Of a DNA stretch of 64,000 nucleotides, positions 7,779 through 16,425 are shown in pieces. The position numbers were made by a program, and so were the translations under genes. The notes under the pieces are model-generated. The model did no database searches and was not told the DNA's origin. It saw nothing but the letters and a program-made list of their open reading frames with translations. Where the stretch lies: contig CP150575.1 in assembly GCA_049487715.1 (NCBI GenBank), positions 526,030 to 590,029 of the forward strand. The letters run 5' to 3'. Source of the DNA: Pycnococcus provasolii (taxonomy: Eukaryota; Chlorophyta; Pseudoscourfieldiophyceae; Pseudoscourfieldiales). The stretch's first letter is position 1; every line of letters starts with the position of its first letter.

Positions 7779-8858
7779 ATGGCGGACGGCGACAACGACA
7801 ATGCAGCCCTTCTCAGCGTCTTCTCGTCGTCGCCGCTCGCATCTGCATCTGCTCTCCCCTCCCACAGAGAGTCAACGTCTGACGTCTCGTCGTCGCGACT
7901 GCTTTCACTGGCTTCGCGGTGTGCTTCTCACTTGAACCTCGGAACCTCGGGTCCCTCCCCCTCCCTCGCTTCGCTCTCGTCAGCAGAACGGAACCGGCTT
8001 TTGGCGTACTACGTACCCGTGTACCTGTGGTGCGAAAACCTACGCGAGGAAATAATCAAACAAAAGAAGATGAAGGAAGCAGAAAACGACAGTACGCCAA
8101 CGCTCGTCGTCGGTGTGTCCGCGCCGCAGGGATGTGGGAAAACAACACTCGTCGAGGAACTCGCGCGGCTCTTTCGTGACGACGGAGTCAACTGCTGCAA
8201 CGTCTCGCTCGACGACTTCTACCTGCGAGGGGAACAGCAGGACGAACTTGCCGCCAAACACCCGGAGAACTCGCTGCTGCAGTTTCGGGGAAACTTTGGA
8301 AGTCACGACCCTGACTTGGGCATAAGGACCATAGACGCGCTGCGGCAGGCTTCCAAGGGAGACGTCGTAAAGCTGCCGCGCTACGACAAGGCACTCAGAG
8401 GTGGAAGAGGAGATCGGGCACCAGAAAGCACGTGGCCTCAGGTGACTGGTCCCGTCGACGTCGTTCTCCTCGAGGGATGGAGCCTCGGCTTCACGCCAGT
8501 GGGAGAGGAGCGGGCTGTATCCGACGGTGGTCCGGAGCTTGCGCAGGTGGACAAGTACCTCAACGAAATGCCTTACGGCGACCTGCACGAACGTTGCGAC
8601 GGGTGGATCGTCGTGCAAATTGAAGATCCGAAGGTGGTGTTCGAGTGGAGGCTGCAGCAAGAGGTGGCGCTGCGAAAGGTGAAGGGCGACGAGAATTGCT
8701 TGACCGACGAACAGGTGTCGGACTTTGTCGACCGCTTCATGCCCGCGTACAAGGGTTACCTATCAGGCTTGTACGCCAACGGGCCGCACCGCGCCAACGG
8801 ACGGCCGACGCTCGCATTTTACGTCGACGCAAATAGGACTCCCTTCGCAAGCCCCTGA
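7779..8858 (+). CDS. GLYK: D-glycerate 3-kinase, plant/fungal type
   Basis: Phosphorylates D-glycerate to 3-phosphoglycerate with ATP, the last step of the photorespiratory cycle. The protein has 359 residues. It carries the P-loop GVSAPQGCGKTT (112-123), then SLDDFYL (143-149), HPENSLLQFRGNFGSHDP, LPRYDKALRGGRGDR and VVLLEGWSLGF, all typical of the GLYK branch of P-loop kinases. Plant enzymes are plastidial, but the N-terminus here (MADGDNDNAALL) is acidic and is not an obvious transit peptide. A Ser/Ala-rich stretch follows at 10-68, so location is unsettled. The start was chosen as the first ATG in a GCCATGG context. It is the third photorespiratory enzyme gene within 7.6 kb. Confidence 0.92.
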   Translation: MADGDNDNAALLSVFSSSPLASASALPSHRESTSDVSSSRLLSLASRCASHLNLGTSGPSPSLASLSSAERNRLLAYYVPVYLWCENLREEIIKQKKMKEAENDSTPTLVVGVSAPQGCGKTTLVEELARLFRDDGVNCCNVSLDDFYLRGEQQDELAAKHPENSLLQFRGNFGSHDPDLGIRTIDALRQASKGDVVKLPRYDKALRGGRGDRAPESTWPQVTGPVDVVLLEGWSLGFTPVGEERAVSDGGPELAQVDKYLNEMPYGDLHERCDGWIVVQIEDPKVVFEWRLQQEVALRKVKGDENCLTDEQVSDFVDRFMPAYKGYLSGLYANGPHRANGRPTLAFYVDANRTPFASP

Positions 8859-8920
8859 GTGAGCTTTTTGTTTGAGTAGAGGAAAACAATAATTGCTTTT
8901 GATTTAAAAAAAAACATATT

Positions 8921-11497
8921 TCACACATACACACCGTCGTCTTGGCACTTGCCAAAGTCGCAACGCAAAAGCATGGCGAGACGATCGGCGATGGCCAAGC
9001 ACCTCGCATCCACAAAGCTCGACGGATCGTGGCAGCCTCCGGCGGGCAAACGACCAGCCGCACGTTCGAGCGTTGCAAGCCACTCATTCGCACCAACAGC
9101 TTCCTCGTCATCCTCCACTGGGTACTGAAGCGCTTGCCTCCACTGGTCGTGCAGAAGTAGCCCGACGAGACGAGCGTCGTGGCACATGGGTAGGTAGCGA
9201 GACGCGTCGGGCACGCATGTAAGACCCATGCAGGAGCACGATCGCCGATCGAATGGGCTTTTACCGGATGCAACCGCGTCAGAAGAGATCAAGGCGGAAC
9301 ACCACGACGGATATCCCGCTTTCGACTCCGTTTCGTCAAACTGACTCAATGCGATCGCGGGGAGGTGACGGCCGATGCGGCAGAGGCTTTCCACCGCGAG
9401 AGGGTTGAGCATCTGCGGCGGTAGGCTACCAGCACCCGACGCGAGCGCGTGCGCAACCGTGTCGTGAAACGAGCCGTCGTCGAATGACGCAATCGCCAGC
9501 ACCGCTCGCCTCCAGCCATTTTGCCACACGTCATCGTCGGGCGCCATCAACGCGTCGAGGCGATGAATACATGCAACGAGCACGCGCCTCGCATCCCGCG
9601 CCGCGTGAGAGGGCATGCGTGGGCGCTTTTGACGAAGCCGGGCGCAAGCGAGGCATGCGGCCCATCCGCCGAGTGCAAGCCAGACGACGCGATCTGACGC
9701 GTCGCCGCTGAAGAGCGCTGCCGCGGCTGTGGCGCACGCATGTGCCGGCGACGTGGACGTGGACGCGGCGCCGGCATCGGCGCCCGCCGTGTGCCGCGGC
9801 GCCGCCGTGGCCAGCCAGCCAATCGCTGCCAGCGCGACGTCCGTCAACACCACAGCGCTTGCACTTCGCTGAATGACGTCGCAGAGCGCGTGCGTGTGCG
9901 CCACCGCGGCAGCATCCGCTTCCGCTCCACTATCCGATTGCGGGAAGAGTCGTTCCACGTGCGCAATTCCCGACGTTGCATCTGACGCGAGTGCCAGGCG
10001 CTCGCTTGCACGTAGCAGCGCCGCGTGCGAGGAGTCCGCGCCGCTCACTTTCAGAACTCGGATGATGCGCTCGGCGTCGGTGGATGCTGCGCTGTCCACT
10101 GCGAGATCCTCCGGTGGCGACTTGTCCGCGGCACCGGCGGCGAGACCTACGCACCGCGCCGCGCTGGCAGCTGCGAGCAGCGACGCCGTGGCCGCGGCAG
10201 CGGATGCACCACGCGCACGAAGGACTCCTGCAGCAGTTTCCGCAGAGTCCGCGTCAGCATCGTCCAGAAACGTCGCGGCGGCCGCTGACGCCGCAGCGTC
10301 GCGCACAGCCCTTGCGATTGGCGTCGTTGTCGCGGGCGCGTCGAGCGCACCTGGAAAGAGTGCTTTTGTAGCCTCGAGGACGGCATCAGCATCGCGCCTC
10401 CGCTTCGAGCCTACTACGTCCGCTTCATGCTTCTGAGCCCCGCATGCGGCAAGCACCGCGGCGACGTGTGCGAACTGTGCCTGCGATGCCGCATCCGAGA
10501 TTGCCTGTGGAGTCCACGCAGCACTCGGATTGCGCGCAACCGCCATAAGCGCCATCGCACATCCGCTGTCATCTCCCACGTGCGGTTGTGGTGCCGTGGG
10601 AGATGCGCCGGGTACCTCCTCCACCTGGCCCTGCTTCCTCCTCGTGGTGGGAAGCGCGCTCCACGATGCGTCATCCCTTGCCGACCGCGGTTGCGGCGAA
10701 CCTGTCTGTGCATTTCGATCCTTCGCCGAGGCTTCCAGCGCAGCATTGAGGGCGTCGACGACTTTCTTCCGCGGCTCGACTGCGACAAACTTCTCGAACA
10801 GCAGCGCGTCACGGCACGCGGAGGCGTCCACACTTCCTCGTGATGAAGAGGCGATTTCTTCCGAGAATGCAAGGGCGTCGTCGTACTTGATGGTTGTCGT
10901 CGTCGCCGCCGTTCCACCGGCACCGTTTCGCGCAACTCCGTCGCGTGTGCATGCGGCTGCGAGAGCCGCCCTGACAGCCATTTGAGCGGGCAGCAGCTTG
11001 TGCACCGTACCTCGTCTTGCGAGCGCGCACGCAACGACGAACGCTCGGAGCGGCGCGGGCATGCCTCCCGCCTCGCACGCGATGCTGTCCACCTTCTCGG
11101 GCGTCCACACCGTATCTGCGCCATCTTCCGCAGCATCGATCGCCGCGGAAGCGCACAGCGCGAGCGTGCCTCTCTCTTTCGCGGACAATTTTCCAGGCAC
11201 CGCGAGCAGCTCACGCGACGCGATGAAGGTTCCACCACCACCGGCACCACCGCCGCCGCCGCCGGCTGCTGCAGCTGCTGCTGCGGCTGCTGCGGCGGCA
11301 GGAGGAGACGTCGTGGACGGCGATGGTGCCAAGGCGGCGGCGATGGTGGCGTCGGCGCACTGCACGGCAATGAGTCTTATGTGCGACGAGGAGGCGACAT
11401 CCCAAGTTGGGCTTATTTCCGCCTCCCGCGCTTCTTGCGGGAGAGTGAGCAGGTACTCCCACCACACGCGAGGCGTTGGTGCGTCGGCGGCCGCCAT
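8921..11497 (-). CDS. Hypothetical Ala-rich helical protein of 858 residues
   Basis: I do not recognise a family. The chosen start (MAAADAPTPRVWWEYLL) follows an AT-rich patch. An in-frame upstream ATG would add 28 hydrophobic and basic residues. Most of the protein is alanine-rich alpha-helical sequence suggestive of a repeat solenoid. A long Ala/Gly run lies at about residues 60-95. The C-terminal part has a small Cys cluster (RRSCSCMGLTCVP) and a final Cys/Asp segment. It is convergent with glycerate kinase (62-base gap). Codon use and GC content match neighbouring genes, so it is likely a real but fast-evolving protein. Confidence 0.7.
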   Translation of the reverse strand: MAAADAPTPRVWWEYLLTLPQEAREAEISPTWDVASSSHIRLIAVQCADATIAAALAPSPSTTSPPAAAAAAAAAAAAGGGGGGAGGGGTFIASRELLAVPGKLSAKERGTLALCASAAIDAAEDGADTVWTPEKVDSIACEAGGMPAPLRAFVVACALARRGTVHKLLPAQMAVRAALAAACTRDGVARNGAGGTAATTTTIKYDDALAFSEEIASSSRGSVDASACRDALLFEKFVAVEPRKKVVDALNAALEASAKDRNAQTGSPQPRSARDDASWSALPTTRRKQGQVEEVPGASPTAPQPHVGDDSGCAMALMAVARNPSAAWTPQAISDAASQAQFAHVAAVLAACGAQKHEADVVGSKRRRDADAVLEATKALFPGALDAPATTTPIARAVRDAAASAAAATFLDDADADSAETAAGVLRARGASAAAATASLLAAASAARCVGLAAGAADKSPPEDLAVDSAASTDAERIIRVLKVSGADSSHAALLRASERLALASDATSGIAHVERLFPQSDSGAEADAAAVAHTHALCDVIQRSASAVVLTDVALAAIGWLATAAPRHTAGADAGAASTSTSPAHACATAAAALFSGDASDRVVWLALGGWAACLACARLRQKRPRMPSHAARDARRVLVACIHRLDALMAPDDDVWQNGWRRAVLAIASFDDGSFHDTVAHALASGAGSLPPQMLNPLAVESLCRIGRHLPAIALSQFDETESKAGYPSWCSALISSDAVASGKSPFDRRSCSCMGLTCVPDASRYLPMCHDARLVGLLLHDQWRQALQYPVEDDEEAVGANEWLATLERAAGRLPAGGCHDPSSFVDARCLAIADRLAMLLRCDFGKCQDDGVYV

Positions 11498-11643
11498 AGA
11501 TATATTTAATATTCGGCAAGTGCAGAGGAACCCGAAAAACCCAACCCCGAAACCCAACCCCCTTCTGCGAGCCCCATCCAAAAACAGCTCTTTAAAAACG
11601 TTACGTTACAGCGGCTTACAGCTTGCACTTCTCGACCACCCTA

Positions 11644-13131
11644 CTAGAGAGCGCGCGGGTCGAGCGTGGCGTGCTTGATGCCCTTGCGGTCGTACGTGTA
11701 CGTCACGTGCAGCAGCCCGCTCGACCGGCCAAGCGACACGCTGGGATAGCTAAACTCCGGGCCCATGGACTGGCCTTGTTGCAGCTTTGTTTTCGTCGCA
11801 TCTTCGAGCACGCAAGCAACGCGCCAGCTATCGAGGTTGCGCGTGCCGCTCACGCTCACCACCAGACGACTGCGGCTGTACGCGTCGTCGCTCTTGACGC
11901 TGTTGTCCGATCGGCTGCGCGGATCCCAGTCGTTGTGCACGACGACAAGCCGGCCGTCGGGCAGCATAGTGGCGTCCAGGCCACTGTTTGGGCATGGAAC
12001 GGCGATTGCCCTCGCCGGCTTGACCCAAACGCTGCCCACGCGATTCTCGCTCACGGCCATCACGGCGTACTTCTTCCCCGGGTAGATCATGCGCTTGCGA
12101 TTCTTCGGGTCCCGGTGCGGGTCAACCTTACGCTGCGTTCGAATGTCGTAGTCCGTCGCCGAGCGCGCCACCAGCGCGAGCAGTTGCGTTTCAGGATGCA
12201 CGAAAAGCGAAGGCTGGATGGCGTTGCCGTCGTACGGAACGGGGCCGTATCGCGTCCAGCTCGACGCTCGGTTATCGTACGCGTCGACGAACAGCTGCCA
12301 CTTGCGCTCGCGACCTCCCGTCGCGGTTGCCTTGCCGTACTCCTCCGTGGACGCGCCGCACAGCAAGCTCCACGCGTTTCTATCGGCGCTGGGCAGATCG
12401 TGCCACACGACGATGGGCGCGTTCTTCGCGCCGCAGGTGATGCCTTTCGGCAGGCTCTGCTCGCTGCCGAACGACTTGCCGCCGTCGTCGCTTCGCACGT
12501 AGTATCCCGCCCATTCGCTCGGGCTTGGACCGCGCTTGTAAAACAGAAGCGTCGTGCCGTTTGGTAGGTGCGCGAGCGCCGGATTCCACGTGGACATCTG
12601 GCCCTTGCACTTCGTCTCGAGCTTGCGGCCGCACGTTACGGGTGAGCTGTCGACGGCATCGACGACACGCCTCGGTGGCGTCCACTGGCTGCTATTCGAC
12701 TCGCCCGCACGTGGCATGCGCAGAGTGCTTCTGTACACAGCGACGTCCGGCGCGTTCTCCTCGGTTCCCTGAAACCACGTTGCGACGAAGTCTCCGTCAG
12801 CCGAGGTCTCGACGATCGTCGACGCGTGGCATTCGTACGGCTGGCCGGCTGTGGTGCCCGGCTTGCGCACGAATCGCTCGGCGATTATGGCACGTCGACT
12901 CGTCGTGAGGCTTGGCGGCAAGGCGTCGTTCGCGGCGTGCGCTTTCGAGCTCTTCGACGAGCCACCGCGCAAGGTTGGCCCACTCCCACCCTTCGGCGAG
13001 TACTCCGCATGGTGGCCGGTGCGGTACGAAGCGTGCAGGAAAGGAAGCTTGTCGAGGTCGGAGGCCGCTAAGCATGGACGGACGGTGATGGCTGCTAGGC
13101 ACAATAGAAGAAGCACAGCAGCGACGCGCAT
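11644..13131 (-). CDS. Secreted sialidase-fold (BNR repeat) protein, putative glycosidase
   Basis: The protein has 495 residues beginning with a clear signal peptide (MRVAAVLLLLCLAAITVRPCLA). From about residue 85 it follows the six-bladed propeller of sialidase-like proteins: YECHASTIVETSADGDFVATWFQGTEE, an Asp-box-like SDDGGKSFG, AKNAPIVV, YGPVPYDGNAIQPSLF and DATMLPDGRLVVVHND. Such proteins hydrolyse terminal sugars from glycoconjugates outside the cell or in the secretory pathway; the substrate is not predictable. The upstream Met codons (13158, 13302) would mask the signal peptide and are disfavoured. The HAD phosphatase gene lies upstream on the same strand. Confidence 0.8.
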   Translation of the reverse strand: MRVAAVLLLLCLAAITVRPCLAASDLDKLPFLHASYRTGHHAEYSPKGGSGPTLRGGSSKSSKAHAANDALPPSLTTSRRAIIAERFVRKPGTTAGQPYECHASTIVETSADGDFVATWFQGTEENAPDVAVYRSTLRMPRAGESNSSQWTPPRRVVDAVDSSPVTCGRKLETKCKGQMSTWNPALAHLPNGTTLLFYKRGPSPSEWAGYYVRSDDGGKSFGSEQSLPKGITCGAKNAPIVVWHDLPSADRNAWSLLCGASTEEYGKATATGGRERKWQLFVDAYDNRASSWTRYGPVPYDGNAIQPSLFVHPETQLLALVARSATDYDIRTQRKVDPHRDPKNRKRMIYPGKKYAVMAVSENRVGSVWVKPARAIAVPCPNSGLDATMLPDGRLVVVHNDWDPRSRSDNSVKSDDAYSRSRLVVSVSGTRNLDSWRVACVLEDATKTKLQQGQSMGPEFSYPSVSLGRSSGLLHVTYTYDRKGIKHATLDPRAL

Positions 13132-13302
13132 CGTCGTCGTCGTCGGCGGCGGCGGCATCCCCAACGCGTGCGCGCGTGCGTTGACTTGTCGGAACGGGAC
13201 CGATCGACGGATCCCGGTAGACTTACTTCTTCGAGGGGGCGGGGGCGATTGGGGTTTTGGGGTCGGACAGAAGAAAGCCAACAGAAGTGTTACTGAGTAC
13301 AT

Positions 13303-14499
13303 TCAGAAAGAAATGGCATCCACAGACTCGTCCTCCTCCAGCTGCGTCTGCGGCTCCACGCCCTGCTCATTCGCGAAGAGGTTCTTCAGGTTGACGAACG
13401 ATAGGCGAGACACGTCGCGAAGCACCAAGTCCGCCGACCCTAGCTCGTACGTCGGCTGACACGGTCCCGGAACCACGACGCACTTCATGCCCGCGTCGTG
13501 CGCGCCTTCGATGTGCGCGTTGCTCGTTCCGAACACCACGCAGCGCACGGGCGGCCTTTCGATGAGCGTGCTTGCATAGTTGTACAGGTCGAGCCTGTCG
13601 TAGAAGTCCTCCGCGGCAACGAGGTGCTCGGAGAGGTGCTCGACTCCCGCGGCGGCGAGCGCGCTCTGCACGTCAGCGCGTGGGCGCGTGGAGGCGACGC
13701 ACACGGGTGCGTCCGCCTCGTGCAGTGTGTTGAGGAATTCCACCATGCCAGGCTGAAGCACGTCCACCTTGTCAGCCTGAAGGTTCCTGAATATGTTCTC
13801 CTTGACTTCGGACATGCGACGCACGGCGCTGGGCTCGCGCGCCCAGTGAAAGATTTCGCTCACGGCGACGTCGTTGCGCGCGTTCACCGCGCGGTCGAGC
13901 TGAAATTTGAGCGGCGGCGTCTTTCCTAGTTCCTCCGCCGCCATGAGCCACGCGGTTCGCTGGTCCGCCTCCTTGTTGGATAGCAGCACGCCGTCGAGTT
14001 CGACGATGGCGCCGAGCCACGCGGTTCCGAGCCGGTTGAGTCTCTGCAGAGGGTTGGCGAGCGAGGGATCGTCCGCGACGTTCTCGAGTATGCGCTGCTG
14101 CTGCTGCTGCTGCTGCTGCGTCGACGACGACGTGGACGTGGACGGCGGCTCAGGTACTGATGCCGAGCTTCTGTCCGGCTGCTGCGCGTACTGCAGACTT
14201 GATTGTCTCTGGTACGCGACGGTGAGGTTGGGTATGAAGCTGTTGTTTGGGCTTGACGAAGACGGCCCTGTATTTTGTGAGGCGTGTTCGAAGTACCTCG
14301 CTGGCGTGGTGATGACTCTGCTTATGTTTCTTCTTCTTGAAGATCGCACGGCACTTAGCGAGCGCGCGACCCACGACGAGTTGAACTGTTGCGAGATTTG
14401 AGAAATCCCCCCAGACGAAGACGACGACAGTTTTAAATCAGCAGGAGGAGGAGGAACCACCCCATTAACCACCAAGTTTGAAGATGGACGCACCCGCAC
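13303..14499 (-). CDS. Plastid-type HAD-superfamily phosphatase (CbbY/PyrP2-like) with Glu in place of the first motif I Asp
   Basis: The protein has 398 residues. A Ser/Arg/Asn-rich N-terminus (about 1-115) suits a plastid transit peptide and includes a polyglutamine run encoded by CAG repeats. The HAD domain starts at LGAIVELDGVLLSNKEADQRTAWL. It contains the cap segment KFQLDRAVNARNDVAVSEIF, motif II in VASTRPR, and the distal VVFGTSNAHIEGAHDAGMKCVVV. In canonical members motif I is DxDG; here the first position is Glu (ELDG). From memory, plant plastid relatives linked to riboflavin biosynthesis (PyrP2) have a similar substitution, which would place this gene in that family. The substrate is inferred. 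Confidence 0.75.
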   Translation of the reverse strand: MRVRPSSNLVVNGVVPPPPADLKLSSSSSGGISQISQQFNSSWVARSLSAVRSSRRRNISRVITTPARYFEHASQNTGPSSSSPNNSFIPNLTVAYQRQSSLQYAQQPDRSSASVPEPPSTSTSSSTQQQQQQQQRILENVADDPSLANPLQRLNRLGTAWLGAIVELDGVLLSNKEADQRTAWLMAAEELGKTPPLKFQLDRAVNARNDVAVSEIFHWAREPSAVRRMSEVKENIFRNLQADKVDVLQPGMVEFLNTLHEADAPVCVASTRPRADVQSALAAAGVEHLSEHLVAAEDFYDRLDLYNYASTLIERPPVRCVVFGTSNAHIEGAHDAGMKCVVVPGPCQPTYELGSADLVLRDVSRLSFVNLKNLFANEQGVEPQTQLEEDESVDAISF

Positions 14500-15167
14500 A
14501 CCCCCAAGAGAAGGAGCAACCCCACCGCCAAGACCTGAAGTGTGCCCTGAAGAGGCAGGTGGGCCAGGATGCCGCCTCAGTCGTGAACGTTGGCGTCATG
14601 GTCGTGAGCATGGAGTGCGAATGGGAAGGAGCGCGGAGGGACGTGTTCGGGGCCCGGAGGTTGAGGACCTGGGAGGGGAGGAGGGGAAGCAGTTCAGGGA
14701 AGGGAAGGGAAGGGCTTGGATCCCGGGCCCGAACCCGGGGGGTTGATTCAACGCGTTGAGGTTTGTTCTTCCGGGGGAATCCGGGGATCGCTGTTCAACC
14801 ACAGACCACAGAGAAGGAAAGCACCGATGACCGAAGCACGCGTCCTTCAGATTTTTCCTCTCCCCTTCTCCTGGCACCAGGAGGACGGACAAGTTACTTA
14901 GAACTTTAGGGTTACGGGTTTTAGGGTTTTATTTTAGGGGTTTTGGTTTGGTTGGTTTGGTTGGGGTTTGGTTGGTTTGGGACTTTGGGGTTTAGGTGTT
15001 TTGTTTTTGTCATGTTTTGGGGCTTTGCCTGGGTCTCCTTCTCCTTCGACAGATTGTGCTTTTTTTTGGGGGGGGTTGTTTTTTGGCGTTATTATTTTTC
15101 TTCCCGTCTCTCCTCTCTTCTCTTTCCAGCAGTTACATATTTCCGCAAGCAAGAAAGAATTCTGCAC
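14500..15167. other. Intergenic region with GC-rich palindrome and degenerate telomere-like DNA
   Basis: No gene is supported in these 668 bases. A GC-rich ATCCCGGGCCCGAACCCGGG stretch lies around 14718-14738. From about 14906 to 15005 the plus strand is G/T rich with TTTAGGGTTACGGG and TTGGTTTGG units resembling decayed telomeric DNA. A pyrimidine-rich leader ending in TCTTTCCAG precedes the next start codon. Confidence 0.4.
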
Positions 15168-15992
15168 ATGGCGTCGTCCGTGAAGACTCTTCGTGTGAAA
15201 ATCGCGCACGGCGACCTGCGCCACGACGCAAACACGCTCACGGGGTTCGTGGAACTCAGTGTGAACGCCGACGGATCAGATACCATCGAAGATATCAAGA
15301 AGAAAATTGCGGTACGTTCTGTTTTGTTCGTCCTCTTAAGAGCCTTTTTTTTTCTCTTTTAAAGTGGATGTGCGTTACTCACATTATCCACACCCAAATG
15401 AATACAAAAAAAATACTAGGCAACGACGTCGGACGCCATCACGTACGACCAGCTTTTACTGGAGTTTGGGCCCAACGAAACCAAGTACGGGAAGACGTTC
15501 TACGACGACCCCGCGCACGACGAAACCGCGCTGACGCTCGGAGACTACTCCGCACTTCACTGGATTGAGAAGTTCCCGCACTGGTATCTGCTCGCTCGAC
15601 TCATACCGCCCGCGCCACCCATACCCGGATACGCAGCGCACAGGGCGGCGGCGCTGGGGAAAAACGAAGACCCGGACAAGGCGATTGAGGCGGCTATCCA
15701 GAAGGGCGAACTCCTTAAAATGGAGGACTACCCCGCGCCGTGGGGAAAGGCGCCGAAGCAGCCGTCTCTGCCGAAGATCTTCGAGCCTATCGCGGACCCA
15801 GACGAAGATGGACGCGTCTCAGGACCGAGCAGCTTTGGGCTTGGCGGAGAAGGGTCGTTCATCAAAACGGCAGGTGCGATGGCACCTGACGGAAAGAGGC
15901 TAGGTTACTCAGACATCACCAGCACACCGACGCCCATGAAGGCGGGTGCGTTAGAAACGCCGCATGACAACGTCGCTGGACGCAAGCAGTAA
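15168..15992 (+). CDS. Ubiquitin-like-fold protein of 238 residues, two exons (15168-15311, 15420-15992)
   Basis: Exon 1 encodes MASSVKTLRVKIAHGDLR... with TIEDIKKKIA, typical of a beta-grasp ubiquitin-like helix. A 108-base intron (15312-15419) with donor GTACGT and acceptor TACTAG interrupts between codons. Exon 2 continues with ATTSDAITYDQLLLEFG and a Pro-rich C-terminal half (IPPAPPIPGY, PKIFEPIADPDED). The spliced protein has the Leu-Thr-Leu-Gly-Asp-Tyr strand expected of such folds. I cannot assign a named family. The splice is supported by reading-frame continuity and a donor identical to that of the PLAC8 gene. Confidence 0.7.
15312..15419 (+). other. Spliceosomal intron of the ubiquitin-like-fold gene
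   Basis: Starts GTACGTTCTG, is T-rich in its first half and ends AATACTAG. Phase 0, 108 bases. Removing it joins KKKIA directly to ATTSDAITYDQ in one frame. Confidence 0.75.
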
Positions 15993-16075
15993 GGCGTTCT
16001 TTGTATTGCAAAACAGAAAAAGAAAAAAAAACGATTTCATCTCTAGAAACTTACATACACACATACACGTCGTCA

Positions 16076-16303
16076 TCACGTCTCCTTTTTCTGTTTCGTC
16101 ACGTCTCCTTCAGTTTCATCCCCACCACCACCTCCACCACCTCCTCCTTCTCCTCCTTCTCCGCCACCGCCATAGATGGCATAGATGACGTAGACGAGCT
16201 GGAGCGCCGCGGCTAGGACGAGTCCGCACGTGATGAGGTTATCGACGAGAAGAGCGTGGGCGTGCGCGTCTTCGGCAAACGCGTGTGTGAGCAGAGGCGC
16301 CAT
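16076..16303 (-). CDS. Small single-pass membrane protein of 75 residues
   Basis: Starts MAPLLTHAFAEDAHAHALLVDNL, then one hydrophobic helix (LITCGLVLAAALQLVYVIYAIYG, about residues 23-45) and a Gly-rich, then charged tail ending KQKKET. No family is recognised. The amphipathic start, clean helix and polar tail look like real protein. Several in-frame upstream Met codons exist, but this start gives the most natural topology. It is divergent from the next membrane-protein gene, whose ATG is 122 bases away. Confidence 0.5.
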   Translation of the reverse strand: MAPLLTHAFAEDAHAHALLVDNLITCGLVLAAALQLVYVIYAIYGGGGEGGEGGGGGGGGGDETEGDVTKQKKET

Positions 16304-16425
16304 GCACGCATACCTTACTAAGAACGACGACTCCAAAGGCAAAGCGCGAGGGGGAAAAAAAGCGGACAAAATTTTCGGGGTTTGACTTCGCCAGTCCCGC
16401 ACTTTTCTGTTCTGTTCGGACAGCC

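Noticed and set aside
10414-11370. 318-residue minus-strand frame within the 858-residue hypothetical gene
   Set aside because: Arg/Pro/Ser-rich shadow frame in GC-rich coding DNA; the longer frame has protein-like helices.
14700-14790. Possible tRNA-like fold in the GC-rich block upstream of the ubiquitin-like gene
   Set aside because: No T-loop GTTCRA motif with matching acceptor arms could be found. No tRNA or rRNA gene was supported anywhere in the window, though short structured RNAs could be missed by eye.
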